A stretch of 64,000 nt of DNA, from contig NZ_FNSY01000001.1 of NCBI RefSeq assembly GCF_900105515.1, positions 310,001 to 374,000 on the forward strand, in the 5' to 3' direction. Positions 23,823 to 31,605 of the stretch are shown piece after piece. Source of the stretch: Streptomyces sp. 2131.1. GTDB lineage: Bacteria; Actinomycetota; Actinomycetes; Streptomycetales; Streptomycetaceae. Positions within the stretch are counted from its first letter, which is position 1. Every line of letters begins with the position of its first letter. A model generated the notes under the pieces. The model saw only the letters and a program-made list of their open reading frames with translations. It was not told the DNA's origin and did no database searches. The position numbers and the translations under genes are program-made.

Positions 23823-25952
23823 ATGGGAGACGGCGGGCGTGCGTCGGGCACGGTGGCGGCATGGGAAGGATCGTCCGTGGGCGGCACTGAGGAGATGCGG
23901 AACGGCTGGGGCGAGGCCCGCAGGGCGGGCGCGCGCCGCTCGTCCGAGAGCGGTCTGCTCGACGTCCTCGGCGTCGCCGCGCTCGTCCTGGACACCCAGG
24001 GCCGCATCGTCCTGTGGAGCCCGCAGGCCGAACGGCTGCTGGGATACCCGGCCGAGGAGGCGCTGGGCCGTTTCGCCGCCCGTGTGCTCGTCGACGAGGA
24101 GCAGTTCGAGCTGGTGCTGGGACTGTTCAGCGAGGTGATGAGCAGCGGCGAGGCATGGGCCGGGGTCTTCCCCGTACGCCACAAGGACGGCACCACACGA
24201 CTGCTGGAGTTCCGCAACATGCGGCTGCAGGACGACCGCGGCGACTTCTATGCGCTGGGGCTGGCCGCCGACGGCGATGTGCTGCGCCGGGTGGAACGGG
24301 ACCTCGCGCTGTCGGTGGGCCTGGTCGACCAGTCGCCGATCGGTCTGGCGGTCCTGGGCCCGGATCTGCGCTTCATGTCCGCGAACGCCGCGCTGGAGCG
24401 GATGGACGGCATGAGCGCCGAGGACCACCTGGGCCGCCGGATGGGCGAAGCACTCCCGTTCCTCGGCCCGGACGGCATGGAACCGGCGGCGCGCGAGGTC
24501 CTGGAGAGCGGTGTGCCGCAGGTGTCGCGCCAGGTGGTGGGCCGCAGCCCCGCCGCCCCGGAGACCGAGCGCGCCTGGTCCGTGTCGCTGTACCGGCTGG
24601 ACGACTCCGCCGGCCGGGTGCTGGGGATCGCGGTGTCGCTGATCGACGTCACCGACCGCTACCGGGCGGCCTCCGAGGCGGAGCAGGCCCGGCAGCACCT
24701 CGCGCTGATCGCCGACGCCTCGGTGCGCGTAGGCACCACGCTCGACCTGGAGCAGACGGCCCGGGAACTGGCCGAGGTCACCGTGCCCCAGCTCGCGGAC
24801 GTCGCAGCGGTGGACGTGCTGGACAGCGTGCTGAAGGGGCGCCCGGGACCGACCGAGGGCCCGCTGCTCATCCAGGCCCTGGCCGTCGTCGCCGCCCGCC
24901 CGACTCCCGTGGTGGAGGCGGCCGATCCCCCGGGCCGGGCCGCCCAGTACGGCGCCGACCGCCTCGTCACCCGGTGCGTGCGGACGGCCCGGCCGGTCCG
25001 GGAGCCGTATCTCGACGCGGAGAAACTCGCCCGTATCGCCCGCGACAAGCGCTCGGCGGCCCTGCTCGCCGAGGCCGGCGCCCACTCCTACCTGGCGGTG
25101 CCGCTGATCGCCCGGGGCGAGGTGCTGGGCGCGATCGACCTGATCCGCACGGACAACCCTCTGCCGTTCACCGCGGAGGACGAGGCGCTGGCCGCCGAGC
25201 TGGCCAACCGGGCTGCGGTCGGCATCGACAACGCCCGGCTCTACCGGCAGCAGCAGGAGACGGCGCTGACGCTCCAGCGCAGCATGCTGCCTCGCAACCA
25301 CCACGACCCGGCGGGCCTCGACGTGGTTTCCCGCTACCGGCCGGCCGCCTCGCGGTACGAGGTCGGCGGGGACTGGTTCGACGTGATCGGGCTGCGGGGA
25401 GGCGGGACGGCCCTGGTGGTGGGCGATGTGATGGGCAGCGGGATCAACGCGGCCACCACGATGGGCCGGCTGCGGACCGCCACCCAGACGCTGTCCCGGC
25501 TCTCCCTGGAGCCCGCCGAGGTGCTGGGCCACCTGGACGAGATCACCGCCGGGCTCGACCCGTGGTTCGCCACCTGTGTCTACGCCGTGTACGACCCGGG
25601 TGCCGGGCGGTGCCGGGTGTCCACCGCCGGGCACCTTCCGCCGGTACTGATCCCGGAGGGCGGTGAGCCGGTGCTTCTGGACCTGCCGGCCGGGGCGCCG
25701 CTCGGGGTGGGCGGGGTGCCGTTCAGCGACGTGACGGTCCCGCTGGGCCCGGGCGACCGGCTGGTCCTGTACACGGACGGCCTGGTGGAGACCCGGGACG
25801 ACGACATCGACAGCCGCCTGGAGACGTTGCTCGGACTGCTGCGGACCCCGGACGCCTCGCTCGACGCGACGTGCGACCGACTGCTGCGCGAGCTGCGGGA
25901 GCCGGACGACCACGACGACGTGGCACTGCTGATGGCCCGGGTGCACGCGTGA
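23823..25952 (+). CDS. PAS-PAS-GAF SpoIIE-type PP2C phosphatase
   Basis: 709 aa. PAS1 about 42-130 (GVAALVLDTQGRIVLWSPQAERLLGYP), PAS2 about 160-280 (GLAVLGPDLRFMSANAALERMDG), GAF about 285-480 (ALIADASVRVGTTLDLEQTAREL to RAAVGIDNARLYRQQQET), linker LQRSMLPR, SpoIIE phosphatase about 490-705 with GGDWFDVI, VGDVMGSG, YTDGLVETR and DDVALLMARV. All PP2C metal-site motifs are present. A start further in (ATG 23895) is possible but has no spacing for its GAGGAG. It is unrelated in domain order to the phosphatase at 1453 and has no adjacent partner-switching gene. Confidence 0.9.
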   Translation: MGDGGRASGTVAAWEGSSVGGTEEMRNGWGEARRAGARRSSESGLLDVLGVAALVLDTQGRIVLWSPQAERLLGYPAEEALGRFAARVLVDEEQFELVLGLFSEVMSSGEAWAGVFPVRHKDGTTRLLEFRNMRLQDDRGDFYALGLAADGDVLRRVERDLALSVGLVDQSPIGLAVLGPDLRFMSANAALERMDGMSAEDHLGRRMGEALPFLGPDGMEPAAREVLESGVPQVSRQVVGRSPAAPETERAWSVSLYRLDDSAGRVLGIAVSLIDVTDRYRAASEAEQARQHLALIADASVRVGTTLDLEQTARELAEVTVPQLADVAAVDVLDSVLKGRPGPTEGPLLIQALAVVAARPTPVVEAADPPGRAAQYGADRLVTRCVRTARPVREPYLDAEKLARIARDKRSAALLAEAGAHSYLAVPLIARGEVLGAIDLIRTDNPLPFTAEDEALAAELANRAAVGIDNARLYRQQQETALTLQRSMLPRNHHDPAGLDVVSRYRPAASRYEVGGDWFDVIGLRGGGTALVVGDVMGSGINAATTMGRLRTATQTLSRLSLEPAEVLGHLDEITAGLDPWFATCVYAVYDPGAGRCRVSTAGHLPPVLIPEGGEPVLLDLPAGAPLGVGGVPFSDVTVPLGPGDRLVLYTDGLVETRDDDIDSRLETLLGLLRTPDASLDATCDRLLRELREPDDHDDVALLMARVHA

Positions 25953-26011
25953 GGGCGGGCGGCCGCGCGGGGTGCGCATGCGCCCGCCCTCACGCCGCCG
26001 CCCGCCCCTCG

Positions 26012-26061
26012 TACGACCCGGGCGCGTCCGGCGGATTACGACCCGGGCGCGTCCGGCGGAT
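26012..26061. repeat. Perfect 25-bp tandem duplication
   Basis: Two identical adjacent copies (26012-26036 and 26037-26061) of a unit beginning TACGACCCGGGCGCGTCCGG, lying between the phosphatase stop and the DoxX-like stop (convergent genes). Probably a slippage duplication; it might contribute to termination. Confidence 0.85.
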
Positions 26062-26077
26062 CAGGGCCGGACATGCC

Positions 26078-26539
26078 CTAGCGGGAGCACCTGCGCCGGG
26101 TGCGGCACTTCGCCGTGGCGCGGACCCGGTGGCCGCCGGCGCCCAGGAAGCCCAGGCCGATGCCCAGCATCCAGGCGTCCTTGGCCAGCGCGATCCCGTC
26201 CTGCGTCGGCCGCAGGCTGCCGGGCTCCCGCATGCCGGGGGTGCGCAGGTAGAGACCGAAGAGGCCGCCGGAGAACCCGGTGAGGGCGAGCCCGGCGAGC
26301 CTGGTCGGCACGAACGGGGCCAGCAGCGTGGCGCCGACGGCGATCTCGGAATACGCGAGCAACTTGGTGAACCTGGCGGGTTCCAGCTTGCCCAGGAACG
26401 GATAGGCGTTGGCGGCCATACCGTGCAGCCCCTGGGCGGTCGCCTCGTCGGCCTTCAGCTTGCCGAGGCCTGAGTTGAGGATGAACGCACCGGTGGCCAG
26501 GCGCGGCGGGATATCGCGCGGTTCGGGCAACGGCATCAT
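26078..26539 (-). CDS. DoxX-like membrane protein
   Basis: 153 aa from ATG 26539, with GGAGG 8 bp upstream; a second ATG follows directly. About four hydrophobic segments: RLATGAFILNSGLGKLKA, LLAYSEIAVGATLLAPFV, LAGLALTGFSGGLFGLYL, DAWMLGIGLGFLGAG. Length and pattern fit DoxX/DUF4267-like quinone-associated membrane proteins. The C-terminal basic tail (RTRRRCSR) is probably cytoplasmic. It is divergent from the sugar kinase at 26668. Function unknown. Confidence 0.7.
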   Translation of the reverse strand: MMPLPEPRDIPPRLATGAFILNSGLGKLKADEATAQGLHGMAANAYPFLGKLEPARFTKLLAYSEIAVGATLLAPFVPTRLAGLALTGFSGGLFGLYLRTPGMREPGSLRPTQDGIALAKDAWMLGIGLGFLGAGGHRVRATAKCRTRRRCSR

Positions 26540-26597
26540 GGCGTGAGCCTCCACGGATCAGGTTGTAGGCCCCCGGTCGAGCCTAGCCAGCGGGTGT

Positions 26598-26622
26598 CCC
26601 GGGCGCGCGTCGAGCGCCCGGG
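26598..26622. other. Inverted repeat in the DoxX/kinase divergent gap
   Basis: CCCGGGCGC (26598-26606) and GCGCCCGGG (26614-26622), 7-nt spacer. It lies about 45 bp upstream of the kinase start. It may be an operator or a hairpin in the leader; GC-rich palindromes are frequent in this genome, so the weight is low. Confidence 0.35.
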
Positions 26623-26667
26623 CAGGTGGGCGATACTGGGCGCGGCGGGAACACGAGAGGGGGCTCG

Positions 26668-27573
26668 GTGGTCCGAGAAGAACAAGCGGAGTACGACGTC
26701 GTGGTGGTCGGCGGCAGCGGGGTGGACACCATCGTCCGCGTCGACGCCCTGCCGGTCCCGCTCGCCGACGCGGTCATGGTCGGCCCGATCCAGGAGTGGC
26801 CCGGTCAGACCGGGGGCAACGTGGCGCTCGGTGCCCGCGCGCTGGGGCTCGACGTGGCGTTCCTCGACTGCGTCGGTGACGACTGGATCGGTACGCAGGT
26901 GCGCGAGCGGCTCGCGAAGGGCGATGTGGAGTTCCACGCGGTGATCTCGCCGGCCGGGACCCGGCGCGCGGTGAACCTGGTGGACGCGACGGGCCGGCGG
27001 ATGTCGTTCTACGACGCCCGGGACCCGGAGGACCTGCGGATGCCGCGGGACTTCTATCTGCCCCATCTGCGCCGGGCACGTCATGTCCATCTGTCGATCG
27101 CGAACTTCACCCGGTTCCTGTACGACGACATCGAAGCGCTGGGAGTGCCGGTCTCCACGGATCTGCACGACTGGGACGGACTGAGCGAGCACCAGCGGGA
27201 GTTCGCGCTCCGGTCCGACGTGGTCTTCTTCAGCGCGGCGACGACGGGCGAGCGCGCCCCGGGGCTGATGCGGGAGATCCTGCGCGAGGGGCGGGCCACG
27301 ACGGTGGTCGCCACGGCGGGGGCGGGCGGCTCGTACCTCCTCACGCGTGACGGCGGCGCGGAGCCGCTGCACATCCCTGCGGTCGTGCCGGCGGCGCCGG
27401 TGGTCGACAGCAACGGGGCGGGCGACGCGTTCGTCACCGGCTTCCTGTACGGCAGGCTCGACGGCCGGGAGCCGTCGGAGTGCGCCCGGCTGGGGGCGGT
27501 CGCGGGCGCCTTCGCGTGTACGGCTCCGGGTTCGACGGCCATGATCGGCCGGGCCGGGCTGCTGGGCGCGTAA
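26668..27573 (+). CDS. PfkB-family carbohydrate/nucleoside kinase
   Basis: 301 aa from GTG 26668, with GAGGGGG upstream. Ribokinase fold: N-terminal VVVVGGSGVDTIVRVDALP, first PfkB signature region GGNVALGARALGLDVAFLDCVGDDWIGTQVRERL, and the C-terminal signature VVDSNGAGDAFVTGFLYGRL with catalytic Asp and the GAGD anion hole. It phosphorylates a sugar or nucleoside with ATP; the substrate is unknown. The neighbouring secreted amylase suggests carbohydrate metabolism, but the genes are convergent, not an operon. Confidence 0.9.
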   Translation: MVREEQAEYDVVVVGGSGVDTIVRVDALPVPLADAVMVGPIQEWPGQTGGNVALGARALGLDVAFLDCVGDDWIGTQVRERLAKGDVEFHAVISPAGTRRAVNLVDATGRRMSFYDARDPEDLRMPRDFYLPHLRRARHVHLSIANFTRFLYDDIEALGVPVSTDLHDWDGLSEHQREFALRSDVVFFSAATTGERAPGLMREILREGRATTVVATAGAGGSYLLTRDGGAEPLHIPAVVPAAPVVDSNGAGDAFVTGFLYGRLDGREPSECARLGAVAGAFACTAPGSTAMIGRAGLLGA

Positions 27574-27576
27574 CGA

Positions 27577-27611
27577 CGTGCGGGTGCCCCGGCTGCCGGG
27601 GCACCCGCACG
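27577..27611. terminator. Strong bidirectional stem-loop terminator
   Basis: Perfect 16-bp arms (CGTGCGGGTGCCCCGG and its complement) with a 3-nt loop, exactly between the convergent stops of the kinase and the amylase gene. Confidence 0.85.
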
Positions 27612-27617
27612 GACGGG

Positions 27618-30617
27618 TCACTTCAGGTAGGGGCCCGCGGTGCCGATCTTTCCGGGGCCGTTGAGCACGTACACGCGCATGTTGCCCTTGCCCGGCGCGT
27701 CGACGGTGAGCTTTCCGTCGGTGACGACCCGGGTGTCACCGGTGACGGCGTCCTTGTAGGTGCCGTTGGGGATGCCGGTGTACGAGGCACTGCCTGTGAC
27801 GGTCACCAGGGCGAAGCTGTCGGTCGTCCCGCTGGTGTAGCGGCGCTTGTACGCCATCTGGCCGGTGATGCCGTCCGTGGAGTACTGGCCCATCTGCAGG
27901 GCCGGCACGGCGCGGCGGATCAGGTTGAGCCGCTGGAGGTGCTTGACCAGGGGCTGGGCCAGGGTGTTGGCCACCTCACCGGACGCGGAGTCGACCCGGG
28001 AGAACTCCGAGGCGGTGACGCTGCCCGCGAGGTGGTCGCCGTAGTAGGCGCGGCCGGTCGTGGCGAGCGGGCAGGTGGGGCCGCAGTCGATCTTCTTGCC
28101 GGCCTGGAACTCCATCTCCGATCCGTAGTAGAGCGTCGGGATGCCGCGGAACGTCCACATCAGGGACATGTTCTCGGCCCAGGCGTCGGTGCCGCCCGCG
28201 TAGCGTTCGCTGCTCTTGTTGGGCCCGTAGTCGTGGCTGTCGACGTAGACGACGTTGTAGGTGGCGTCGTTGGTCGAGTCGTCGGAGTCCTTGCCGTTGT
28301 TGAACGCGTTGGTGGCATCACCGAAGTTCATGTGCATACGCATGTCGATGATGTTCATGCCGGAGAACCGGCTGTGGTCCGGGGCGTGGTACGTGTTGCC
28401 GTCGAGGAAGGCGTTGGTGGAGGTCGGCTGGTTTCCGGTGCCGAGCTGCTCCTCGTAGTCGTACATCTCCAGCGCGGCCTCGGCGTCGTCGGCGTCGTAC
28501 TCCTTGCGCTCCTTCCAGGTGAAGAACTGGGCGGAGTGGTTGACCGAGCCGCGGTTCCACTTGTCGTTGACGAACGCGCCGACCTCGCCGAAGACGAGGA
28601 AGTTCTTCGCGGCCTCGGCACCGAACTGCTGGGTGACCCGTTCCTGGATGGCGGGCAGGAAGCGCCGGTTCCAGGTGGTGCGCGGGATGTGTACGGCGGT
28701 GTCGATGCGGAAGCCGTCCACACCCATGTCGATGTACTTGTCGTAGGCGCCGATCAGGTAGTTCTGCACCGGCGCGGACTCGGTGTTGAAGTCGGCCAGG
28801 TCCTCGTGGAGCCAGCAGGAGCGGGAGTCCTCGCCCTCCCAGTTGCCGAGCCAGCAGGTGTGGTAGTACGCCTTGGGGAACATGCCCGACGTGGGGTTGG
28901 GCCACTGGCAGTTGTAGATGGTGTACCCCTCGGCGGACTTGCCGCCGGTGGGCTTGCCCCAGTTGAGGCACGTGCTGCCGGCGGGTTCGTCGGTGGACCA
29001 CATGTCGCCGTTGTAGTAGGACTTGCCGCTCTTGGGTTCGACGGTGAGTCCGTCGTACTCGAAGCCCTCGTTCTTCTCGTCGTAGTACCAGCTCCACTGA
29101 GTGTCGCGGACGCCGTAGACGGTCGGGGTGAACAGGCCCTTGGCGCCCCAGCGCGAGGAGTGGTTGTAGACGACGTCCTGGTAGATCTTCATACCCTTGG
29201 CGTGGGCGGCGTTGATGAGGTCCTGGTAGGAGGCTCCGGCGGACTCCAGGCGGGGGTCGACCTTGTAGAAGTCGTAGCCGTGATAGCCGTGGTAGTCGTA
29301 GTCGGACCGGTTCAGGACGACGGGGGTGATCCAGACGGCCGAGAAGCCGAGCCCCTTGATGTAGTCGAGCTTGTTGACCAGGCCCTTGAAGTCGCCCCGG
29401 AACATGGGGTCTTTGTTGGCCGCGTTGCCGGACTTGACGTCCTGGCTGCCGCCCCGGTTGTTGCTCGTGTCCCCGTCGTTGAAGCGGGCGGTGAGAACGA
29501 AGTAGATGGGGTCCTTGCGGGGGTCGGTGCCGAGTGGTGTGCCCTGGGCCGCCGCCGGTGGCTTGTCACCGGTGGTGGTCCTGGCGGGCGCGGAGGCTGC
29601 GGAGGTGTTGCCCGCCGCGTCGATCGCCCTGACGGTGTAGGTGTAGGCGGTGTTCTCCTCCAGGCCCGATTCGGAGAGCACGGTGGAGGTCACATCGGTG
29701 ACGACGCCTCCCTTGGTGCCGCCGGTGCGGGTCACCTGATACTTCGTCACCCCAGTGTTGTCCGTGGAGGGTTCCCAGCTCAGGACGACCGCCACACCGT
29801 CGGCCTTCGCGGACACTCCGCTCGGGACGGTCGGCGCCTCGCTGTCGGCGGGTTCGGCGGCGCAGGGGTCCACAGCGTCCTTGACGACCGCCCGGTCCTT
29901 CACCGTGCTGAGGCCGGCGGGGATGGTGTAGTCGTTGCCGTTGTTGTTGTCCCAGACGCCGTTGCCGTTGTTGAACGCGGCCTTCATCGAGGTGGCGGAG
30001 CCGAGGTCGACCGTCTTCTTCACCCAGCCGGTGCAGGCGGGCTCCATGCCGACGCCGGGCACAGCGGTCCAGGAGCCGCCGACGGGCTGGTAGTGGAGGT
30101 TGGTGGTCGTCCAGCCGACGGTGGCGGTGGAGTAGTACACCGACGCGGTGCGCGCCCCCTCGGTCGGGGTGGGGCTCGGGTCGGGGTCACCGCTGTCCGC
30201 GCACGGGTCGCTGTGGGCGACCGCGCCGTCCTTGATGGTGATGTTTCCGCTGCCCAGGTCGTAGTTCTTGCCGCCGTTGTTGTCCCAGACCCCCGACCCG
30301 TTGTTGAAGGTCGCCTGGATCCCCACGGCGCCCGAGAGCGGGACGGTCTTCTTGACCCAGTCGGTGCAGGCGGCCTCCATGGCGACGCCGGGCACGGTGG
30401 TCCACGTGCCGCCGTCGGGGGCGTAATGCAGGTTGTATGCTGCCCAGTTCTTCGTCTTGGTGTAGTAGAAGACGGTCGTGGTGGTGTCGGAAGACGCGAC
30501 GGGCCGTGCGTCGAGACCGGCGCCCTGCGGCAGCGCGGTGAGCAGTCCGCACACTGCGGCGGCGGCAGCGGCGGACGCCAGGGTGCGTCTCAGCAGCCGG
30601 TGAGGGGTGCGTTTCAT
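27618..30617 (-). CDS. Secreted GH13 alpha-amylase with two starch-binding modules and FnIII
   Basis: 999 aa from ATG 30617 (TGGAGA upstream). Signal peptide MKRTPHRLLRR then a hydrophobic core. Two related about 90-residue modules, each VYY..TK/TATVGW..NLHY with WD-N-G-N-DY endings (about 45-135 and 155-245), resemble CBM25/26 starch-binding domains. FnIII about 260-345. GH13 catalytic domain about 375-999: IYQDVVYNHSS (region I), VDGFRIDTAVH (nucleophile Asp), NFLVFGEVG (acid/base Glu) and VVYVDSHDYGP (transition-state Asp). It degrades starch or maltodextrin outside the cell. A CTTGC-C-GCAAG site upstream suggests maltose-regulator control. Confidence 0.93.
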   Translation of the reverse strand: MKRTPHRLLRRTLASAAAAAAVCGLLTALPQGAGLDARPVASSDTTTTVFYYTKTKNWAAYNLHYAPDGGTWTTVPGVAMEAACTDWVKKTVPLSGAVGIQATFNNGSGVWDNNGGKNYDLGSGNITIKDGAVAHSDPCADSGDPDPSPTPTEGARTASVYYSTATVGWTTTNLHYQPVGGSWTAVPGVGMEPACTGWVKKTVDLGSATSMKAAFNNGNGVWDNNNGNDYTIPAGLSTVKDRAVVKDAVDPCAAEPADSEAPTVPSGVSAKADGVAVVLSWEPSTDNTGVTKYQVTRTGGTKGGVVTDVTSTVLSESGLEENTAYTYTVRAIDAAGNTSAASAPARTTTGDKPPAAAQGTPLGTDPRKDPIYFVLTARFNDGDTSNNRGGSQDVKSGNAANKDPMFRGDFKGLVNKLDYIKGLGFSAVWITPVVLNRSDYDYHGYHGYDFYKVDPRLESAGASYQDLINAAHAKGMKIYQDVVYNHSSRWGAKGLFTPTVYGVRDTQWSWYYDEKNEGFEYDGLTVEPKSGKSYYNGDMWSTDEPAGSTCLNWGKPTGGKSAEGYTIYNCQWPNPTSGMFPKAYYHTCWLGNWEGEDSRSCWLHEDLADFNTESAPVQNYLIGAYDKYIDMGVDGFRIDTAVHIPRTTWNRRFLPAIQERVTQQFGAEAAKNFLVFGEVGAFVNDKWNRGSVNHSAQFFTWKERKEYDADDAEAALEMYDYEEQLGTGNQPTSTNAFLDGNTYHAPDHSRFSGMNIIDMRMHMNFGDATNAFNNGKDSDDSTNDATYNVVYVDSHDYGPNKSSERYAGGTDAWAENMSLMWTFRGIPTLYYGSEMEFQAGKKIDCGPTCPLATTGRAYYGDHLAGSVTASEFSRVDSASGEVANTLAQPLVKHLQRLNLIRRAVPALQMGQYSTDGITGQMAYKRRYTSGTTDSFALVTVTGSASYTGIPNGTYKDAVTGDTRVVTDGKLTVDAPGKGNMRVYVLNGPGKIGTAGPYLK

Positions 30618-30777
30618 GGTGTCTCCAGGGAAGGGCCACGGCGGCGGCGAAGCCGTGGCGACCGGGGCACGGGACGTGGGGCCCGTGCCGTACCGCCGGA
30701 GACCCTGACGCGCCTCAAGGTCCGAGCGAACGGGGATGTGTCCGCCTGTAAGGACAGCCGGAATATTGCTGAAAGCT

Positions 30778-30788
30778 CTTGCGGCAAG
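30778..30788. promoter_or_regulatory. Candidate maltose-regulator (LacI-family) half-site pair upstream of amylase
   Basis: CTTGC-G-GCAAG (reads the same type on both strands), about 160 bp before the amylase start, next to AT-richer GGAATATTGCTGAAAG. Streptomyces amylase and malE promoters carry CTTGCA/TGCAAG elements bound by MalR/Reg1. The match is short and the call is tentative. Confidence 0.35.
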
Positions 30789-30848
30789 GAAGTTACCGGC
30801 ACATGACAACTCCGTAAAGAGGTGCGGCACCCAGGGGGGCCGCACCTC

Positions 30849-31448
30849 TCAGAAAGGCACCGTCAACTGCGCCTGGAGGTGCGCCTGGAGGACACAGGCC
30901 ATGTCGGTCGCACAGCCGCTCAGCAGCCACTGGGTCTGGAGACCGTCCATCAGCGCGATCAGCTGCTGCGCCGCCTCCCCCGGGTCGATGTCCTCCCGCA
31001 GCACACCCTTCTCGCGGGCCTCGGCGTAGGAGACGGCCGTGGACAGCACCGCGGTGCGGTACCGCTCGACGAAATAGGCGTGGGCCGGGTGGTCGGCGGC
31101 GGTCGCCTCGGCCGACAGGACGCAGAACAGCTCGACGATGCCGCGCCGTTGCGCGTTGAGCGCCGCGAGCCCCACCAGACGGCGCAACCGGTCGACTCCG
31201 GTGGGGCGGCCGGCCTCCAACCACTGGTTGTCCACGGCGTCGCGGTGCTCCAGGACCGCGAGCAGCAGCGACTCCTTGGTCGGGAAGTGGTGGAGCAGGC
31301 CGGGATGCGAGATGCCGCAGCGGGTGGCGATCACCCGTAGCGAGGCGCCCCGGTAGCCCGCCTCGCCGAACATGGCCATGGCCTGGTCGAGGATCTCCTC
31401 GCGTTTGGCCCGGCCCTTGGCGTAACCGCGTCGCTCCCCGCCGGTCAC
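30849..31448 (-). CDS. TetR-family regulator
   Basis: 199 aa from GTG 31448, chosen for GGAG 8 bp upstream; the frame reaches an ATG at 31490 without a ribosome site. N-terminal HTH: KREEILDQAMAMFGEAGYRGASLRVIATRCGISHPGLLHHFPTKESLL. The C-terminal ligand domain is all-helical (residues about 75-199), ending LIALMDGLQTQWLLSGCATD. It is divergent from a GH3 glycosidase, its probable target, with a TACC/GGTA dyad in the shared gap. Effector unknown, possibly a glycoside or aglycone. Confidence 0.9.
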   Translation of the reverse strand: MTGGERRGYAKGRAKREEILDQAMAMFGEAGYRGASLRVIATRCGISHPGLLHHFPTKESLLLAVLEHRDAVDNQWLEAGRPTGVDRLRRLVGLAALNAQRRGIVELFCVLSAEATAADHPAHAYFVERYRTAVLSTAVSYAEAREKGVLREDIDPGEAAQQLIALMDGLQTQWLLSGCATDMACVLQAHLQAQLTVPF

Positions 31449-31508
31449 TCGGCACACTCCGCGGTCGTCCCGGCAGGCACCGCTGCGCATGTTTGCATTC
31501 TACTTACT

Positions 31509-31524
31509 TACCACTAGGTCGGTA
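31509..31524. promoter_or_regulatory. Candidate TetR operator in the TetR/GH3 gap
   Basis: TACC-N8-GGTA, embedded in an AT-rich patch (CTTACTTACCACTAGGTCGG), about 60 bp upstream of the TetR start and 80 bp upstream of the GH3 start. The patch is the most promoter-like stretch of the gap. Confidence 0.4.
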
Positions 31525-31605
31525 TTCGGCGTACGGTGGTGCCCGGAGCGCAGCCTCCGCGTACCGCCCGATGAGAACGTCGCAGACGTCGTGAAAGGAA
31601 CTCCC

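Noticed and set aside
27480..30806. A very long plus-strand open frame (over 1100 codons) opposite the alpha-amylase gene
   Set aside because: The translation is low-complexity Val/Gly/Ala/Arg-rich and has no domains, while the minus strand encodes a complete amylase with all catalytic motifs. It is a high-GC antisense shadow.
31449..31490. Upstream ATG start for the TetR gene at 30849-31448
   Set aside because: No ribosome site; it would place the start over the candidate promoter patch. GTG 31448 has GGAG at 8 bp.
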